From positions 1-64,000 of the forward strand of contig NZ_SMDQ01000020.1 of assembly GCF_012911975.1 (NCBI RefSeq): 64,000 nt of DNA. The letters are read 5' to 3'. Positions 33,668 to 43,392 of this stretch are shown here, one piece after another. The translations under genes were made by a program, and so were the position numbers. Every line of letters begins with the position of its first letter. Within the stretch, counting starts at the first letter, position 1. The notes beneath the pieces were generated by a model, which saw only the letters and a program-made list of their open reading frames with translations, had not been told where the DNA came from and did not search any database. This stretch comes from Nodosilinea sp. P-1105 (GTDB lineage: Bacteria; Cyanobacteriota; Cyanobacteriia; Phormidesmidales; Phormidesmidaceae).

Positions 33668-34138
33668 ATGTCCCGCCGTACTACTGCTCAAAAACGCCCG
33701 ATTCCACCAGATTCTGTCTACAACAGTCGCTTGATCACGATGATGAGTCGACGGTTAATGACTAGTGGCAAGAAGTCCTTGGCTGACAGAATTGTCTATG
33801 ACTCTTTTGCCATCATTAAAGAGCGTACTGGTGGCGATCCCCTAGAGGTGTTTGAAACAGCTGTACGTAATGCCACCCCCTTGGTCGAGGTCAAAGCTCG
33901 CCGGGTAGGGGGGGCCACGTACCAGGTGCCGATGGAAGTGCGGTCTGAACGGGGGGTTGCTTTGGCTCTCCGCTGGTTGACGCAGTTTGCCCGGCAACGT
34001 GCTGGTAAGTCTATGGCCATCAAACTGGCTAACGAACTGATGGATGCTGCTAACGAAACTGGTGGGGCAGTACGCAAACGTGAGGAAACTCACCGTATGG
34101 CCGAAGCTAACAAAGCATTCGCCCATTATCGCTATTAA
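33668..34138 (+). CDS. rpsG: 30S ribosomal protein S7
   Basis: A 156-residue head protein of the 30S subunit that nucleates 3'-domain assembly. [20 protein letters not shown] and [17 protein letters not shown] are standard S7 blocks, ending KAFAHYRY. It is followed by a 295-bp leader before fusA, longer than usual for a str operon. Confidence 0.98.
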   Translation: MSRRTTAQKRPIPPDSVYNSRLITMMSRRLMTSGKKSLADRIVYDSFAIIKERTGGDPLEVFETAVRNATPLVEVKARRVGGATYQVPMEVRSERGVALALRWLTQFARQRAGKSMAIKLANELMDAANETGGAVRKREETHRMAEANKAFAHYRY

Positions 34139-34433
34139 TTGTCAGGGGGTCTGCCTGCGGCATTGGTTTACTTTAGGTTAGACTATCGCAGGTTAACCTC
34201 AAACTGGTTCCCCCGAAAAAACTTGTTCTTGTTGAAAGGCGGATGTGGCCTTTGGGCCAGTTGCATCAAGACTCTGAATAAGTTTCGGTTGGAGCCCTCT
34301 GAGAGTATCTCAGCTAAAGCATCTATTTCCAGGACGATAACTGGGTCCGTTGGACTGTCGCAGTGAGACTTTGGATAAAGATTTAGTTGGAACCCTCTAA
34401 GCCGGTTGGCAATGTGACGCTGAGGAGGTCGCT
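34139..34433 (+). promoter_or_regulatory. Long fusA leader with repeated motif
   Basis: This 295-bp rpsG-fusA space has no gene. It holds two versions of one motif: 34274-34303 (CTGAATAAG...GGTTGGAGCCCTCTGAG) and 34371-34401 (TTGGATAAAG...TAGTTGGAACCCTCTAAG). The second has a close match at 42970-43000 in the rne-rnj gap. It may contain an internal promoter or an RNA leader for fusA-tuf-rpsJ. Confidence 0.4.
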
Positions 34434-36509
34434 ATGGCACGGACAACCCCCCTACAGAAGGTTAGGAATATTGGCATTGCCGCCCACATTGACGCGGGTA
34501 AAACCACGACAACTGAGCGAATTTTGTTTTACTCGGGTATTGTGCACAAAATTGGCGAGGTGCACGATGGCACCGCTGTTACCGACTGGATGGCCCAGGA
34601 ACGGGAGCGAGGGATTACGATTACAGCGGCTGCTATTAGTACTAACTGGCGCGAGCATCAGATCAATATTATTGATACCCCAGGGCACGTTGACTTCACC
34701 ATTGAAGTTGAGCGGTCTATGCGGGTGCTAGATGGTGTGATTGCCGTATTTTGTTCCGTCGGTGGGGTTCAGCCTCAATCTGAGACAGTTTGGCGGCAAG
34801 CTAATCGATATTCTGTGCCGCGAATTGCGTTTGTCAACAAGATGGATCGCACTGGGGCTAACTTTTTTAAAGTGTATGACCAGTTGCGCGATCGCCTAGG
34901 GGCGAATGCGGTTGCTGTGCAAATTCCCATTGGGGCTGAGGCTGATTTTCAAGGGGTGGTTGATCTGGTCTCAATGCGAGCCCGTATTTACCATGATGAC
35001 CTCGGTCAGAACATGGAGGATACTGATATCCCAGCCGACGTTCTAGAGATGGCTCAGGAATATCGCACCAAGCTGGTGGAGGCTGTGGCCGAGACTAGTG
35101 ATGCCTTGATGGAGAAATACCTGGAAGGCGAGGACTTTCTGCCTGAAGAGATTGTGGCTGCCCTACGCCAGGGAACCATTAAAGGCAAGATAGTTCCGAT
35201 GCTGTGTGGTTCTGCCTTTAAGAATCGAGGGGTGCAGTTACTGCTCGATGCAGTGGTTGACTATTTGCCCTCTCCGATAGAAGTGCCCCCCATCCAAGGA
35301 TTGCTGCCCGATGGTGAAACGGCGGCACGGGCGGCCGATGATGATGTTCCTCTGGCAGCCTTAGCTTTTAAGATTATGGCTGATCCCTATGGTCGCTTGA
35401 CATTTCTGCGGGTCTACTCCGGGGTGCTAAAAAAAGGCAGCTATATCTATAACGCCACTAAGGATAAAAAGGAGCGCATTTCCCGCCTGATTGTGCTCAA
35501 AGCAGATGACCGCATTGAGGTAGACGAGCTGCGGGCCGGCGATTTAGGGGCCGCCATTGGGCTGAAGGATACCTTCACTGGGGACACCATTTGCGATCCC
35601 GATGAGCCGATTATTCTGGAGTCCTTGTACATTCCAGAACCGGTGATCTCGGTGGCGGTTGAGCCCAAGACCAAGCAAGATATGGATAAGCTTTCTAAAG
35701 CTCTCCAGTCACTGTCGGAAGAAGATCCTACCTTTCGAGTTAGTACTGATCCTGAAACCAATCAGACGGTAATTGCTGGTATGGGTGAGCTCCATCTGGA
35801 CATTCTGGTAGACAGAATGTTGCGGGAATTTAAGGTGGAAGCCAACATTGGTGCGCCCCAGGTGGCCTACCGGGAAACGGTTCGTAAAGCTATCTCCGCT
35901 GAAGGAAAATTTGTCCGTCAAAGTGGCGGTAAAGGCCAGTACGGCCATGTGGTTGTAGAGGTTGAGCCCACGGAAGAAGGCAGCGGATTTGAGTTTGTGT
36001 CTAAAATTGTAGGGGGCACAATTCCGAAGGAGTATATTCCTTCTGCCGAACAAGGCATGAAAGAAGCCTGCGAATCTGGTATCCTAGCTGGGTACCCTGT
36101 AATCGATCTAAAGGTTACTCTCATAGATGGGTCCTACCATGATGTAGATTCCTCAGAGATGGCTTTTAAGATTGCTGGGTCAATGGCTATGAAAGAGGCC
36201 GTCATGAAGGCGTCTCCCGTCCTTCTAGAGCCCATTATGAAGGTCGAGGTTGAAGTTCCAGAAGACTTTCTGGGTGACGTCATGGGAGATTTAAACTCCC
36301 GCCGTGGCCAGATCGAAGGTATGGGGACAGAGGCTGATATTGCTAAGGTCACAGCCCATGTTCCTTTAGCTGAGATGTTTGGTTATGCTACCGACATCCG
36401 CTCAAAAACGCAGGGTCGGGGCATTTTTTCGATGGAATTTAGCCACTATGGTGAGGTTCCTCGAAATGTGGCTGAAGCCATTATCTCTAAAAACAGTGGG
36501 AACGCTTAG
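34434..36509 (+). CDS. fusA: Elongation factor G
   Basis: A 691-residue translocation GTPase. The G1 motif is [20 protein letters not shown] is G3 and NKMDRTGA is G4; domains II-V follow to ISKNSGNA. Length is standard. ATG at 34434 is preceded by GAGGAGGT, a strong ribosome-binding site. tuf follows after 23 bp. Confidence 0.98.
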   Translation: MARTTPLQKVRNIGIAAHIDAGKTTTTERILFYSGIVHKIGEVHDGTAVTDWMAQERERGITITAAAISTNWREHQINIIDTPGHVDFTIEVERSMRVLDGVIAVFCSVGGVQPQSETVWRQANRYSVPRIAFVNKMDRTGANFFKVYDQLRDRLGANAVAVQIPIGAEADFQGVVDLVSMRARIYHDDLGQNMEDTDIPADVLEMAQEYRTKLVEAVAETSDALMEKYLEGEDFLPEEIVAALRQGTIKGKIVPMLCGSAFKNRGVQLLLDAVVDYLPSPIEVPPIQGLLPDGETAARAADDDVPLAALAFKIMADPYGRLTFLRVYSGVLKKGSYIYNATKDKKERISRLIVLKADDRIEVDELRAGDLGAAIGLKDTFTGDTICDPDEPIILESLYIPEPVISVAVEPKTKQDMDKLSKALQSLSEEDPTFRVSTDPETNQTVIAGMGELHLDILVDRMLREFKVEANIGAPQVAYRETVRKAISAEGKFVRQSGGKGQYGHVVVEVEPTEEGSGFEFVSKIVGGTIPKEYIPSAEQGMKEACESGILAGYPVIDLKVTLIDGSYHDVDSSEMAFKIAGSMAMKEAVMKASPVLLEPIMKVEVEVPEDFLGDVMGDLNSRRGQIEGMGTEADIAKVTAHVPLAEMFGYATDIRSKTQGRGIFSMEFSHYGEVPRNVAEAIISKNSGNA

Positions 36510-36532
36510 AAAGGAAAGGACACGTAACGTAA

Positions 36533-37762
36533 ATGGCACGCGAAAAGTTTGAACGGAAAAAACCACACGTCAACATCGGCACCATCGGTCACGTTGACCA
36601 TGGCAAAACCACTCTGACGGCTGCTATCACCATGGCGTTGGCTGCTGCAGGTGGTGCTAAGGCTCGTAAGTATGACGAGATTGACGCTGCCCCCGAGGAA
36701 AAAGCTCGTGGGATTACCATCAACACAGCCCACGTGGAGTATGAGACGGATACCCGTCACTATGCCCACGTAGACTGCCCTGGCCATGCTGACTATGTGA
36801 AGAACATGATCACCGGTGCAGCCCAGATGGATGGTGCCATTCTGGTTTGCTCTGCGGCTGACGGCCCCATGCCCCAGACTCGGGAACACATTCTGCTAGC
36901 TAAGCAGGTTGGCGTACCCAGCATCGTGGTCTTCTTAAATAAGCAAGACCAGGTTGACGACGAAGAGTTGTTAGAGTTGGTGGAGCTAGAAGTACGTGAG
37001 CTACTGAGCTCCTACGACTTCCCTGGTGATGATATTCCCATCACCTCGGGGTCTGCTCTGCTAGCTGTGGAGGCTCTGACCTCCAACACCACCATCAAGC
37101 GTGGCGATGACCAGTGGGTTGATAAAGTGCTTGACCTAATGGATAGTGTTGACGCATATATCCCCACCCCTGAACGGGATGTGGACAAGCCCTTCCTGAT
37201 GGCTGTGGAAGACGTCTTCTCCATCACAGGCCGTGGTACCGTGGCTACTGGCCGGATTGAGCGCGGCAAAGTGAAGGTGGGTGAAACCGTTGAATTGGTG
37301 GGTATCCGTGATACTCGTAATACCACCGTAACCGGTGTGGAAATGTTCCAGAAGACTCTGGATGAAGGTATGGCCGGAGACAACGTCGGTCTACTCCTCC
37401 GGGGTGTGCAGAAGGAAGACATCGAGCGCGGTATGGTGCTGGCCAAGCCAGGCAGCATCACTCCCCACACTCAGTTTGAGTCTGAGGTTTACATTCTGAA
37501 AAAGGAAGAGGGGGGACGTCATACGCCTTTCTTCCCTGGTTATAAGCCTCAGTTCTATGTGCGCACCACTGACGTAACCGGCACTATTAAAGCGTTCACC
37601 GCTGACGATGGCAGTGATGCTGAAATGGTAATGCCTGGCGATCGCATCAAAATGACCGTAGAGCTGATTAACCCTATTGCGATTGAGCAGGGCATGCGCT
37701 TTGCCATTCGTGAAGGCGGCCGTACGGTTGGTGCTGGCGTTGTATCTAAGATCCTATCTTAG
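36533..37762 (+). CDS. tuf: Elongation factor Tu
   Basis: A 409-residue GTPase that delivers aminoacyl-tRNA. [16 protein letters not shown] and NKQD are the nucleotide-binding motifs. It carries the short extra segment after NKQDQVDD typical of cyanobacterial and plastid EF-Tu. AAAGGAAAGGA precedes the ATG. Only one copy in the window. Confidence 0.98.
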   Translation: MAREKFERKKPHVNIGTIGHVDHGKTTLTAAITMALAAAGGAKARKYDEIDAAPEEKARGITINTAHVEYETDTRHYAHVDCPGHADYVKNMITGAAQMDGAILVCSAADGPMPQTREHILLAKQVGVPSIVVFLNKQDQVDDEELLELVELEVRELLSSYDFPGDDIPITSGSALLAVEALTSNTTIKRGDDQWVDKVLDLMDSVDAYIPTPERDVDKPFLMAVEDVFSITGRGTVATGRIERGKVKVGETVELVGIRDTRNTTVTGVEMFQKTLDEGMAGDNVGLLLRGVQKEDIERGMVLAKPGSITPHTQFESEVYILKKEEGGRHTPFFPGYKPQFYVRTTDVTGTIKAFTADDGSDAEMVMPGDRIKMTVELINPIAIEQGMRFAIREGGRTVGAGVVSKILS

Positions 37763-37929
37763 TCTTGTTAGACTCCTAGACATCAGGGTATTCCAACTAA
37801 AAAGCTATCCAGAAAGGATAAACTTAGGTGGAGTGCTTTCAGGGGCAGGATCAGTTAATGGCCTGCTCCTGAGCTTGTCTAATGTCTTTGCTTGTATTGA
37901 ACCTTGACAATTTATCCGAGCGAGAGCCC

Positions 37930-38247
37930 ATGGCCACTATTCAGCAGCAAAAAATCCGTATTCGTTTGAAAGCATTTGACCGCAGGTTACTGGATACCTC
38001 CTGTGAAAAGATTGTAGATACTGCCAATCGCACTAACGCTACAGCAATTGGCCCTATTCCTTTACCCACTAAGCGTCGGATCTATTGTGTTTTGCGATCG
38101 CCCCACGTGGATAAAGATTCTCGAGAACACTTCGAAAGTCGGACCCATCGCCGCATCATCGACATCTACCAGCCGTCGTCTAAGACGATTGATGCCCTAA
38201 TGAAGTTAGATTTACCCGCTGGGGTTGACATTGAAGTGAAACTCTAG
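37930..38247 (+). CDS. rpsJ: 30S ribosomal protein S10
   Basis: A 105-residue 30S protein (also NusE). The start is ATG 37930 ([19 protein letters not shown]); an in-frame ATG at 37882 would add 16 unrelated residues. Placing rpsJ at the end of the str operon rather than with the S10 operon is normal for cyanobacteria. Confidence 0.97.
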   Translation: MATIQQQKIRIRLKAFDRRLLDTSCEKIVDTANRTNATAIGPIPLPTKRRIYCVLRSPHVDKDSREHFESRTHRRIIDIYQPSSKTIDALMKLDLPAGVDIEVKL

Positions 38248-38278
38248 CCGTGGTTTAAATTAAAGCGATGGCTAACTT

Positions 38279-38313
38279 AAGCCCGTTGGTCTGGTAAAAA
38301 GATCAGCGGGTTT
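38279..38313 (+). terminator. Hairpin ending the str operon
   Basis: AAGCCCGTTGGTC (38279-38291) pairs with GATCAGCGGGTTT (38301-38313) over 13 positions including three G-T wobbles, with an A-rich loop, 31 nt past the rpsJ stop. No clear T-run. Confidence 0.5.
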
Positions 38314-38454
38314 GGTGATGGTGATTGAATTCATTTACTGATTACCAATGCTACATTTCAAGCATCCGCCCCGGTGTTGGGTTAGAATATTAACAAGTGT
38401 TACGGTTCGCCTTGATCGCGCAAAACGAGGCTGGCAACACTTCAGGCAAGTACA

Positions 38455-39096
38455 ATGGCATTCTCCGAGTCTATATCTGTGCGAGAACTACCGCTTTTCC
38501 CATTACCCGAACTCGTTTTATTTCCTGGTCGGCACTTACCGCTCAATATCTTTGAATTTCGCTACCGGATGATGATGAACACCATCCTGCAGAGCGATCG
38601 CCGTTTCGGAGTGCTGATGCTTGATCCCACCACTGGGGAACCGGCTCAAGTGGGCTGTTGTGCTGAAATTTTGCACTACCAACGGTTACCTGATGATCGA
38701 ATGAAGATTCTAACCCTCGGCCAACAGCGCTTTCGGGTATTGAGTTACGTGCGTCAAAAGCCCTACCGTGTTGGCATGGTGGAGTGGATAGAAGACAAAG
38801 CCCCTAACGCTGACCTGCGTCCCTTAGCGGCCAATGTTGATCGTCTATTGCGAGATGTGGTGCATTTGTCGGCTAAACTGACTAGTCAATCCCTGGAAGT
38901 GCCTGACAATATCCCAGATATTCCGATCGAGTTATCTTATTGGGTGGCCAGTAACCTACATGGGGTCACCATGGAACAGCAGTTATTGCTGGAAATGGAA
39001 GATACGAGTGATCGCCTGGAGCGAGAAGCTGAAATTCTGACGTCGACTCGTAACCATTTGGCAGCTCGCGCCGCCCTTAAAGAAGTTTTGGAGTGA
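38455..39096 (+). CDS. Lon substrate-binding (N-terminal) domain protein
   Basis: A 213-residue protein that is only the Lon N-domain (LAN): LPLFPLPELVLFPGRHLPLNIFEFRYR, then ILTLGQQRFRVL and a C-terminal helical bundle. It lacks the AAA+ and protease parts. Its function is unknown, but it regularly follows rpsJ in cyanobacteria as far as I recall. Its last 20 bp overlap the 3' end of the convergent pheA gene. Confidence 0.92.
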   Translation: MAFSESISVRELPLFPLPELVLFPGRHLPLNIFEFRYRMMMNTILQSDRRFGVLMLDPTTGEPAQVGCCAEILHYQRLPDDRMKILTLGQQRFRVLSYVRQKPYRVGMVEWIEDKAPNADLRPLAANVDRLLRDVVHLSAKLTSQSLEVPDNIPDIPIELSYWVASNLHGVTMEQQLLLEMEDTSDRLEREAEILTSTRNHLAARAALKEVLE

Positions 39097-40000
39097 TGTC
39101 GTGGCTCTGGAGATCCATATATTTCTGCTTAGCGGTCTCCAGCGTATGGTTAACAGCCATCAGGTCATAGCTGCCAAAATTAATCAAGGTTTCCGTACAA
39201 GGTAACAGTTCAGCTAGGGCTTGTTGACCGCGATCGCTGACGGCATCTATCTCTAGGTCCACAAAAAATAGGTAGTCCCCTAAGGATCGTTTGCTAGGGC
39301 GCGACTCAATCCGGCTCAGGTTGATGCCGTAGTGGGCAAAGATCTGGAGAGGTTTCAGCAAGCACCCCGGGGCATTCACTGGTAGGCTAAAGGCTAACGA
39401 TGTATAGTGCCCCTGGTCAGCCAGTTGAGCGGTATCTTCCCGTCGCAGTACCCAAAATTTGGTGCAGTTATCTTGGTGGTCGTTGATGTCATGGGCCAAA
39501 ACGGGCAGATTGTAGAGCTGACCAGCCCATTCGGAAGCGATGGCTGCGATCGTAGTGCTGTCTGACAAGTGGCTCAACGCCTCTGTGGTGGAATTGGTCG
39601 CGGCTAACTTTGCTTGGGGGAGGTGATGGGCTAACCAGTGCTGACACTGGGAAAGGGCCTGAGGATGTGAGTAGATGGCTTGTACATCGCTTAAGGATTG
39701 TGCCTGTGATAAACAAGCATGACGAATGGGCATCACTAGCGCATGATGTATTCTTAGGGTGCCCAAGGCCCAAAGGGTATCGAGGGTAGTCCTCACACTA
39801 CCCTCCGTCGAGTTTTCTACGGGTACTAAAGTCAGTGTGGTAATACCGTCGGTGGTAGCCTCTAATGCTTGGGGAATGCTGGGAAAATCTTGCAACACCA
39901 CCGATTGACTGGTGCGTCGCTCCAGTTCCAGGCTATAGGCCAAGGCGGCCAATTGTGAGTAAGTACCTTCAGGCCCCAAATAGGCAATGGTAACGGTCAT
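39077..40000 (-). CDS. pheA: Prephenate dehydratase
   Basis: A 307-residue enzyme from ATG 40000 (MTVTIAYLGPEGTYSQ); upstream in-frame codons to 40072 add no conserved sequence. It converts prephenate to phenylpyruvate for phenylalanine synthesis. The catalytic domain includes VPVENSTEGSV and the TTIAAIAS-type Thr motif; the C-terminal ACT domain (SLAFSLPVNAPGCLLKPL, NLSRIESRPSK) binds phenylalanine for feedback control. There is no fused chorismate mutase. It lies 58 bp downstream of rnhB. Confidence 0.96.
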   Translation of the reverse strand: MTVTIAYLGPEGTYSQLAALAYSLELERRTSQSVVLQDFPSIPQALEATTDGITTLTLVPVENSTEGSVRTTLDTLWALGTLRIHHALVMPIRHACLSQAQSLSDVQAIYSHPQALSQCQHWLAHHLPQAKLAATNSTTEALSHLSDSTTIAAIASEWAGQLYNLPVLAHDINDHQDNCTKFWVLRREDTAQLADQGHYTSLAFSLPVNAPGCLLKPLQIFAHYGINLSRIESRPSKRSLGDYLFFVDLEIDAVSDRGQQALAELLPCTETLINFGSYDLMAVNHTLETAKQKYMDLQSHDITPKLL

Positions 40001-40058
40001 AGGCGAGGGATAGATGGTTGCCAGATTGTTCCATAGTACGTCTAATCTGTTATGCTCC

Positions 40059-40733
40059 TTACCCTGAACCATCCAGTTGGCTCGAGCCCTCTCCCTGGCA
40101 GCCTTTAAAGGAACGGCGATGTTGGGACGTCGGCCCTAGGGCCTGAATGGCGTGGCGATGCATGGCGCTGCCATAGCCTTTGTGCTGGGCCAATCCGTAG
40201 CCAGGATAGCGGCTATCGAGACGGGTGATCAGGGTATCTCGCCAAACTTTAGCCAGAATGCTGGCGGCCGCGATTTCGATGTGGGTCTGATCGCCTCTAG
40301 TTACCGCTTGCTGAGGGATAGTCAGATTGGGAATGGGGCGATTGCCATCCACCAAGCATAGGCTCGGAGTTGGGCTTAGTTGGGTAATGGCTCGAGTCAT
40401 GGCCAGCCAGGTGGCCCCTAAAATATTCAGCCGCTCAATGTCGTGCACCGACCCTAACCCAATGGCATAGTTTGCAGCTAGGGTCTTAATCGGCGTTACC
40501 AGTTGACGACGACGACGATCGCTCAGACGCTTGCTATCTGTTACCCCTAAGGCCGCCAAAGCTGCCCTAGCCGTGGGAGGCAAGATCACGGCTGCTGCAA
40601 CCACAGGCCCAAACAAAGCCCCACGCCCCACTTCATCGACCCCTGCGATCGCTATGGGCAAGGCAGCGGCAGCCTCCATCTTTAGATTGTCTGGCAAGAC
40701 ACTCACCCCATCACTCGTCAGATCCATCCCCAT
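40059..40733 (-). CDS. rnhB: Ribonuclease HII
   Basis: Cleaves RNA in RNA-DNA hybrids and removes misincorporated ribonucleotides. The conserved core starts IAGVDEVGRGALFGPVVAAAV (split) and has LVDGN and RLDSRYPGYGLAQHKGYG. The start is uncertain: ATG 40733 gives 224 residues and overlaps the rne 3' end by 23 bp; ATG 40676 gives 205 residues and lies just after rne. A 3'-rne/rnhB coupling is conserved in cyanobacteria. Confidence 0.93.
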   Translation of the reverse strand: MGMDLTSDGVSVLPDNLKMEAAAALPIAIAGVDEVGRGALFGPVVAAAVILPPTARAALAALGVTDSKRLSDRRRRQLVTPIKTLAANYAIGLGSVHDIERLNILGATWLAMTRAITQLSPTPSLCLVDGNRPIPNLTIPQQAVTRGDQTHIEIAAASILAKVWRDTLITRLDSRYPGYGLAQHKGYGSAMHRHAIQALGPTSQHRRSFKGCQGEGSSQLDGSG

Positions 40734-42732
40734 TGGCAGAGGAGCGGCGACGGCGACGGCGACGAACCGTGCCTGCATTTTCAGGAGCCCTGTCATCATC
40801 AGAGCCGTTGTCTCCAGAATCGCCACCCACAGTCGCCACAGCTACAGCCTCAGGGGCAGCCTGCTGGGAGGGCTGCTCAGCTGCTGCCACCGAATCAGAT
40901 ATGGATGATGGTGGAGCCTCCGAATGGCTTAGGGCTGGACTGGAAGCCTGGGTGTCATCGCCACCCTCTGCCGCCATGGACTGCTGCCCTGGTAACACCA
41001 CTGAGACGGTTACATCTCTGGTTGCTTTGATCTCTTCGGTAGCGAGCACCGTTGGTGAGATTCCCATCATGGCATAAATCCGCTGCTCATCAGGGGTCAT
41101 TTCTACCGTCACCACCTGAGTGGGGGTAGCCGATTTCTTCTCAGACCTGCCGCCAGAACGACTCCGCCCAGAGCGAGAAGGGGCCTTTTCATCTGCTGTT
41201 GTCGGAGTCGTCCCATCCTTGGCCAAGATAGGCGCTTCAGGGGGGCCATCCTTGGGGGCAGGTGCTTCTTTACCATTGCTCCGTCCTGGCAATGGATCAC
41301 GGCGCCGCCGCCGCCGGTTACCACGACCTGATTTGTCTTGATAACTGGGATGGTTAACCAGATCTAGCTCTTGCAGGTCAGCATGGGTGTCTATGCCATC
41401 CAGTTGCGTCTCCCGTAGTGCGGGAGACAGTTGGGGCTCTGCTGATCCGGATACAACGGCAACCTTAGCCGATACGTCACTGCTATCTCCAGGGGTATCC
41501 CCCGGCAGATGCACCAGATGACCTAACCCGCCACAGGTGGGGCAGCTGCGGCCAAATAATTCGTAAAGATTCTGGCCTTGTCGTTTACGGGTGAGTTCAA
41601 CCAGTCCTAACTCCGACAACTGAGAAATTTGCGGTCTGGCTTTATCTGCTCGCAGCGCTTTGCTAAAGTGCTCCAGGACTTGCAACTTGTCGCGCCGTGA
41701 GTCCATGTCGATAAAGTCGACGATGATCACCCCAGCGATATTGCGCAGTCGCAACTGGCGAGCAATTTCGGTGGCCGCTTCACAGTTGGTCCAAAGCACC
41801 GTCTCACGGGCTGTAGCCGACCGAGTAAACGAACCAGAGTTGACATCAATCACCGTCAGCGCTTCGGTTGGTTCAATGATGATGTACCCCCCGGAAGGTA
41901 GATCAACCCGAGGTTTAAGGGCCTCACGAATAGCCGCATTGACCCGGAAATATTCCAGAATTGGAGTACGTTCTCGATGCTGATCGATCAATACACCGGC
42001 TGGCACCTGACCGTCACTCCAACTGGCAAGATGCTGCTTGACCCGTTTCAGCCCAGTGCTCGAATCAGTTACAATCCGGTTGACATCACCGGTGTAGGCA
42101 TCTCGCAGCACCCGTTGCACAAAGTCATCATCCCGGTTTAACAAGGCCGGTGGGCGGGTAGACAGAGCCTGTTGTTGAATACTTTCCCACTGCTTTTGCA
42201 GGGATTCTAGATCTTCAATAATGGCGTTTTCGCTAATTCCTTCGGCTTCAGTACGGACTAACAAGCCCATGCCTGCAGGCTTAATTAGAATAGCTAGGGC
42301 GCGCAACCGGTTGCGTTCATTTTCATTACGAATTCGCCTTGAGAGGTTGACCCCCCGCCCGGAGGGCATCAACACTAGATAGCGCCCTGGTAAAGAAATG
42401 TTCCCCGTTAACCGGGGGCCTTTATTCCCGGTTGGTTCTTTCATAATTTGAACCAACACTTTTTGCTGGGGAGCCACCAGTTCAGTGATCGACCCAGCCA
42501 TGCGCTTGAGACGTAGGGGACCTAAGTCGGTCACATGCATAAAGCCGTTGCGCTCACTGTCACCAATGTTGACGAAGGCGGCGTCAATACCAGGGAGCAC
42601 ATTTTCTACGGTACCCAAATAAATGTCACTAACTTGATGGCTACCGGTGGCGACAATCAGTTCTTGAATCTGATCTTCTGAAAAAACCGCAGCAATCCGA
42701 TTCTGCTCAGCAATAATAATCTGCTTCGGCAT
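40711..42732 (-). CDS. rne: Ribonuclease E/G
   Basis: A 673-residue endonuclease central to mRNA decay and rRNA processing. The S1 domain is near the N-terminus (SDIYLGTVENVLPGIDAAFV), followed by the 5' sensor/RNase H region, the DNase I-like catalytic core (VDFIDMDSRRDK, IDVNSGSFT) and the Zn-link CPTCGGLG at about 396. The rest is a disordered, charged tail ending VRRRRRRRSSANGDGSDE. Published work on cyanobacterial RNase E shows that such an Arg-rich C-terminal nonapeptide docks PNPase. It is followed directly by rnhB. A 660-bp upstream space may be its autoregulatory leader. Confidence 0.97.
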   Translation of the reverse strand: MPKQIIIAEQNRIAAVFSEDQIQELIVATGSHQVSDIYLGTVENVLPGIDAAFVNIGDSERNGFMHVTDLGPLRLKRMAGSITELVAPQQKVLVQIMKEPTGNKGPRLTGNISLPGRYLVLMPSGRGVNLSRRIRNENERNRLRALAILIKPAGMGLLVRTEAEGISENAIIEDLESLQKQWESIQQQALSTRPPALLNRDDDFVQRVLRDAYTGDVNRIVTDSSTGLKRVKQHLASWSDGQVPAGVLIDQHRERTPILEYFRVNAAIREALKPRVDLPSGGYIIIEPTEALTVIDVNSGSFTRSATARETVLWTNCEAATEIARQLRLRNIAGVIIVDFIDMDSRRDKLQVLEHFSKALRADKARPQISQLSELGLVELTRKRQGQNLYELFGRSCPTCGGLGHLVHLPGDTPGDSSDVSAKVAVVSGSAEPQLSPALRETQLDGIDTHADLQELDLVNHPSYQDKSGRGNRRRRRRDPLPGRSNGKEAPAPKDGPPEAPILAKDGTTPTTADEKAPSRSGRSRSGGRSEKKSATPTQVVTVEMTPDEQRIYAMMGISPTVLATEEIKATRDVTVSVVLPGQQSMAAEGGDDTQASSPALSHSEAPPSSISDSVAAAEQPSQQAAPEAVAVATVGGDSGDNGSDDDRAPENAGTVRRRRRRRSSANGDGSDE

Positions 42733-43392
42733 TCAAATTCCTCATACAACGCTCACTAGGGCGGATAAAATCTGGAGATTCCCGGCCCGACGTGAAGAAC
42801 TTGGTCACATCATTGACCCATTCAACGACCCCACCAGGCACCGGGGAAACTAATTTTGCAAAGGCTGGACGACCAAATGTTTGAGGGCAGCGCCTAAGAG
42901 TCTTCCACCTAAAGACATATCCCTTTCAGGAACGCGAACTCGGCCCCTCGGGCCGGTCTCGGCAAAACCTTGGATAGATATTTAGCTGGAACCCTCTAAC
43001 CTGATGATCCATGCAGACGGGCATGAACCCCTTATCGCTGGTTACCTGTGAATGTTTGTTCGTGCCAAAGCTAGCGTTAGTCAACCGACAAAATCGAACA
43101 AAATTCTATATGAAGGCATTCAGCGCTAAGATCTTGTAGCTGCTTCAAACACGCACCATGTGTCATGCGTAATGCACATTTACGCCTGCCTGATTGCATT
43201 ATAGCCTCAAGCAGAAGCTATAGCATATAGTTGCGTATCTTTGTAGCATACAGCTCAAGAAAATGCACCTTCTTCCAGGGGGAAACCTCAGGAGAGACAG
43301 GGTACTGATCAAGGCTCATACCCAATGGCCACCTCCAGGCTTAACCCCGGAGATGGCCATGATGTCAGATCGGTAACGTTAAGGGAACGTGG
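42733..43392. other. 660-bp rne-rnj intergenic region
   Basis: No frame looks coding and no tRNA is visible. It contains the hairpin CGGCCC-CTC-GGGCCG (42941-42955), then a 31-bp motif (42970-43000) that matches the fusA leader, and near rnj an interrupted 12-bp inverted repeat (43325-43336 with 43349-43360, one mismatch) that is a likely rnj transcript end. The rest probably includes the rne promoter and a long 5' leader. An unannotated small RNA here is possible. Confidence 0.45.
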
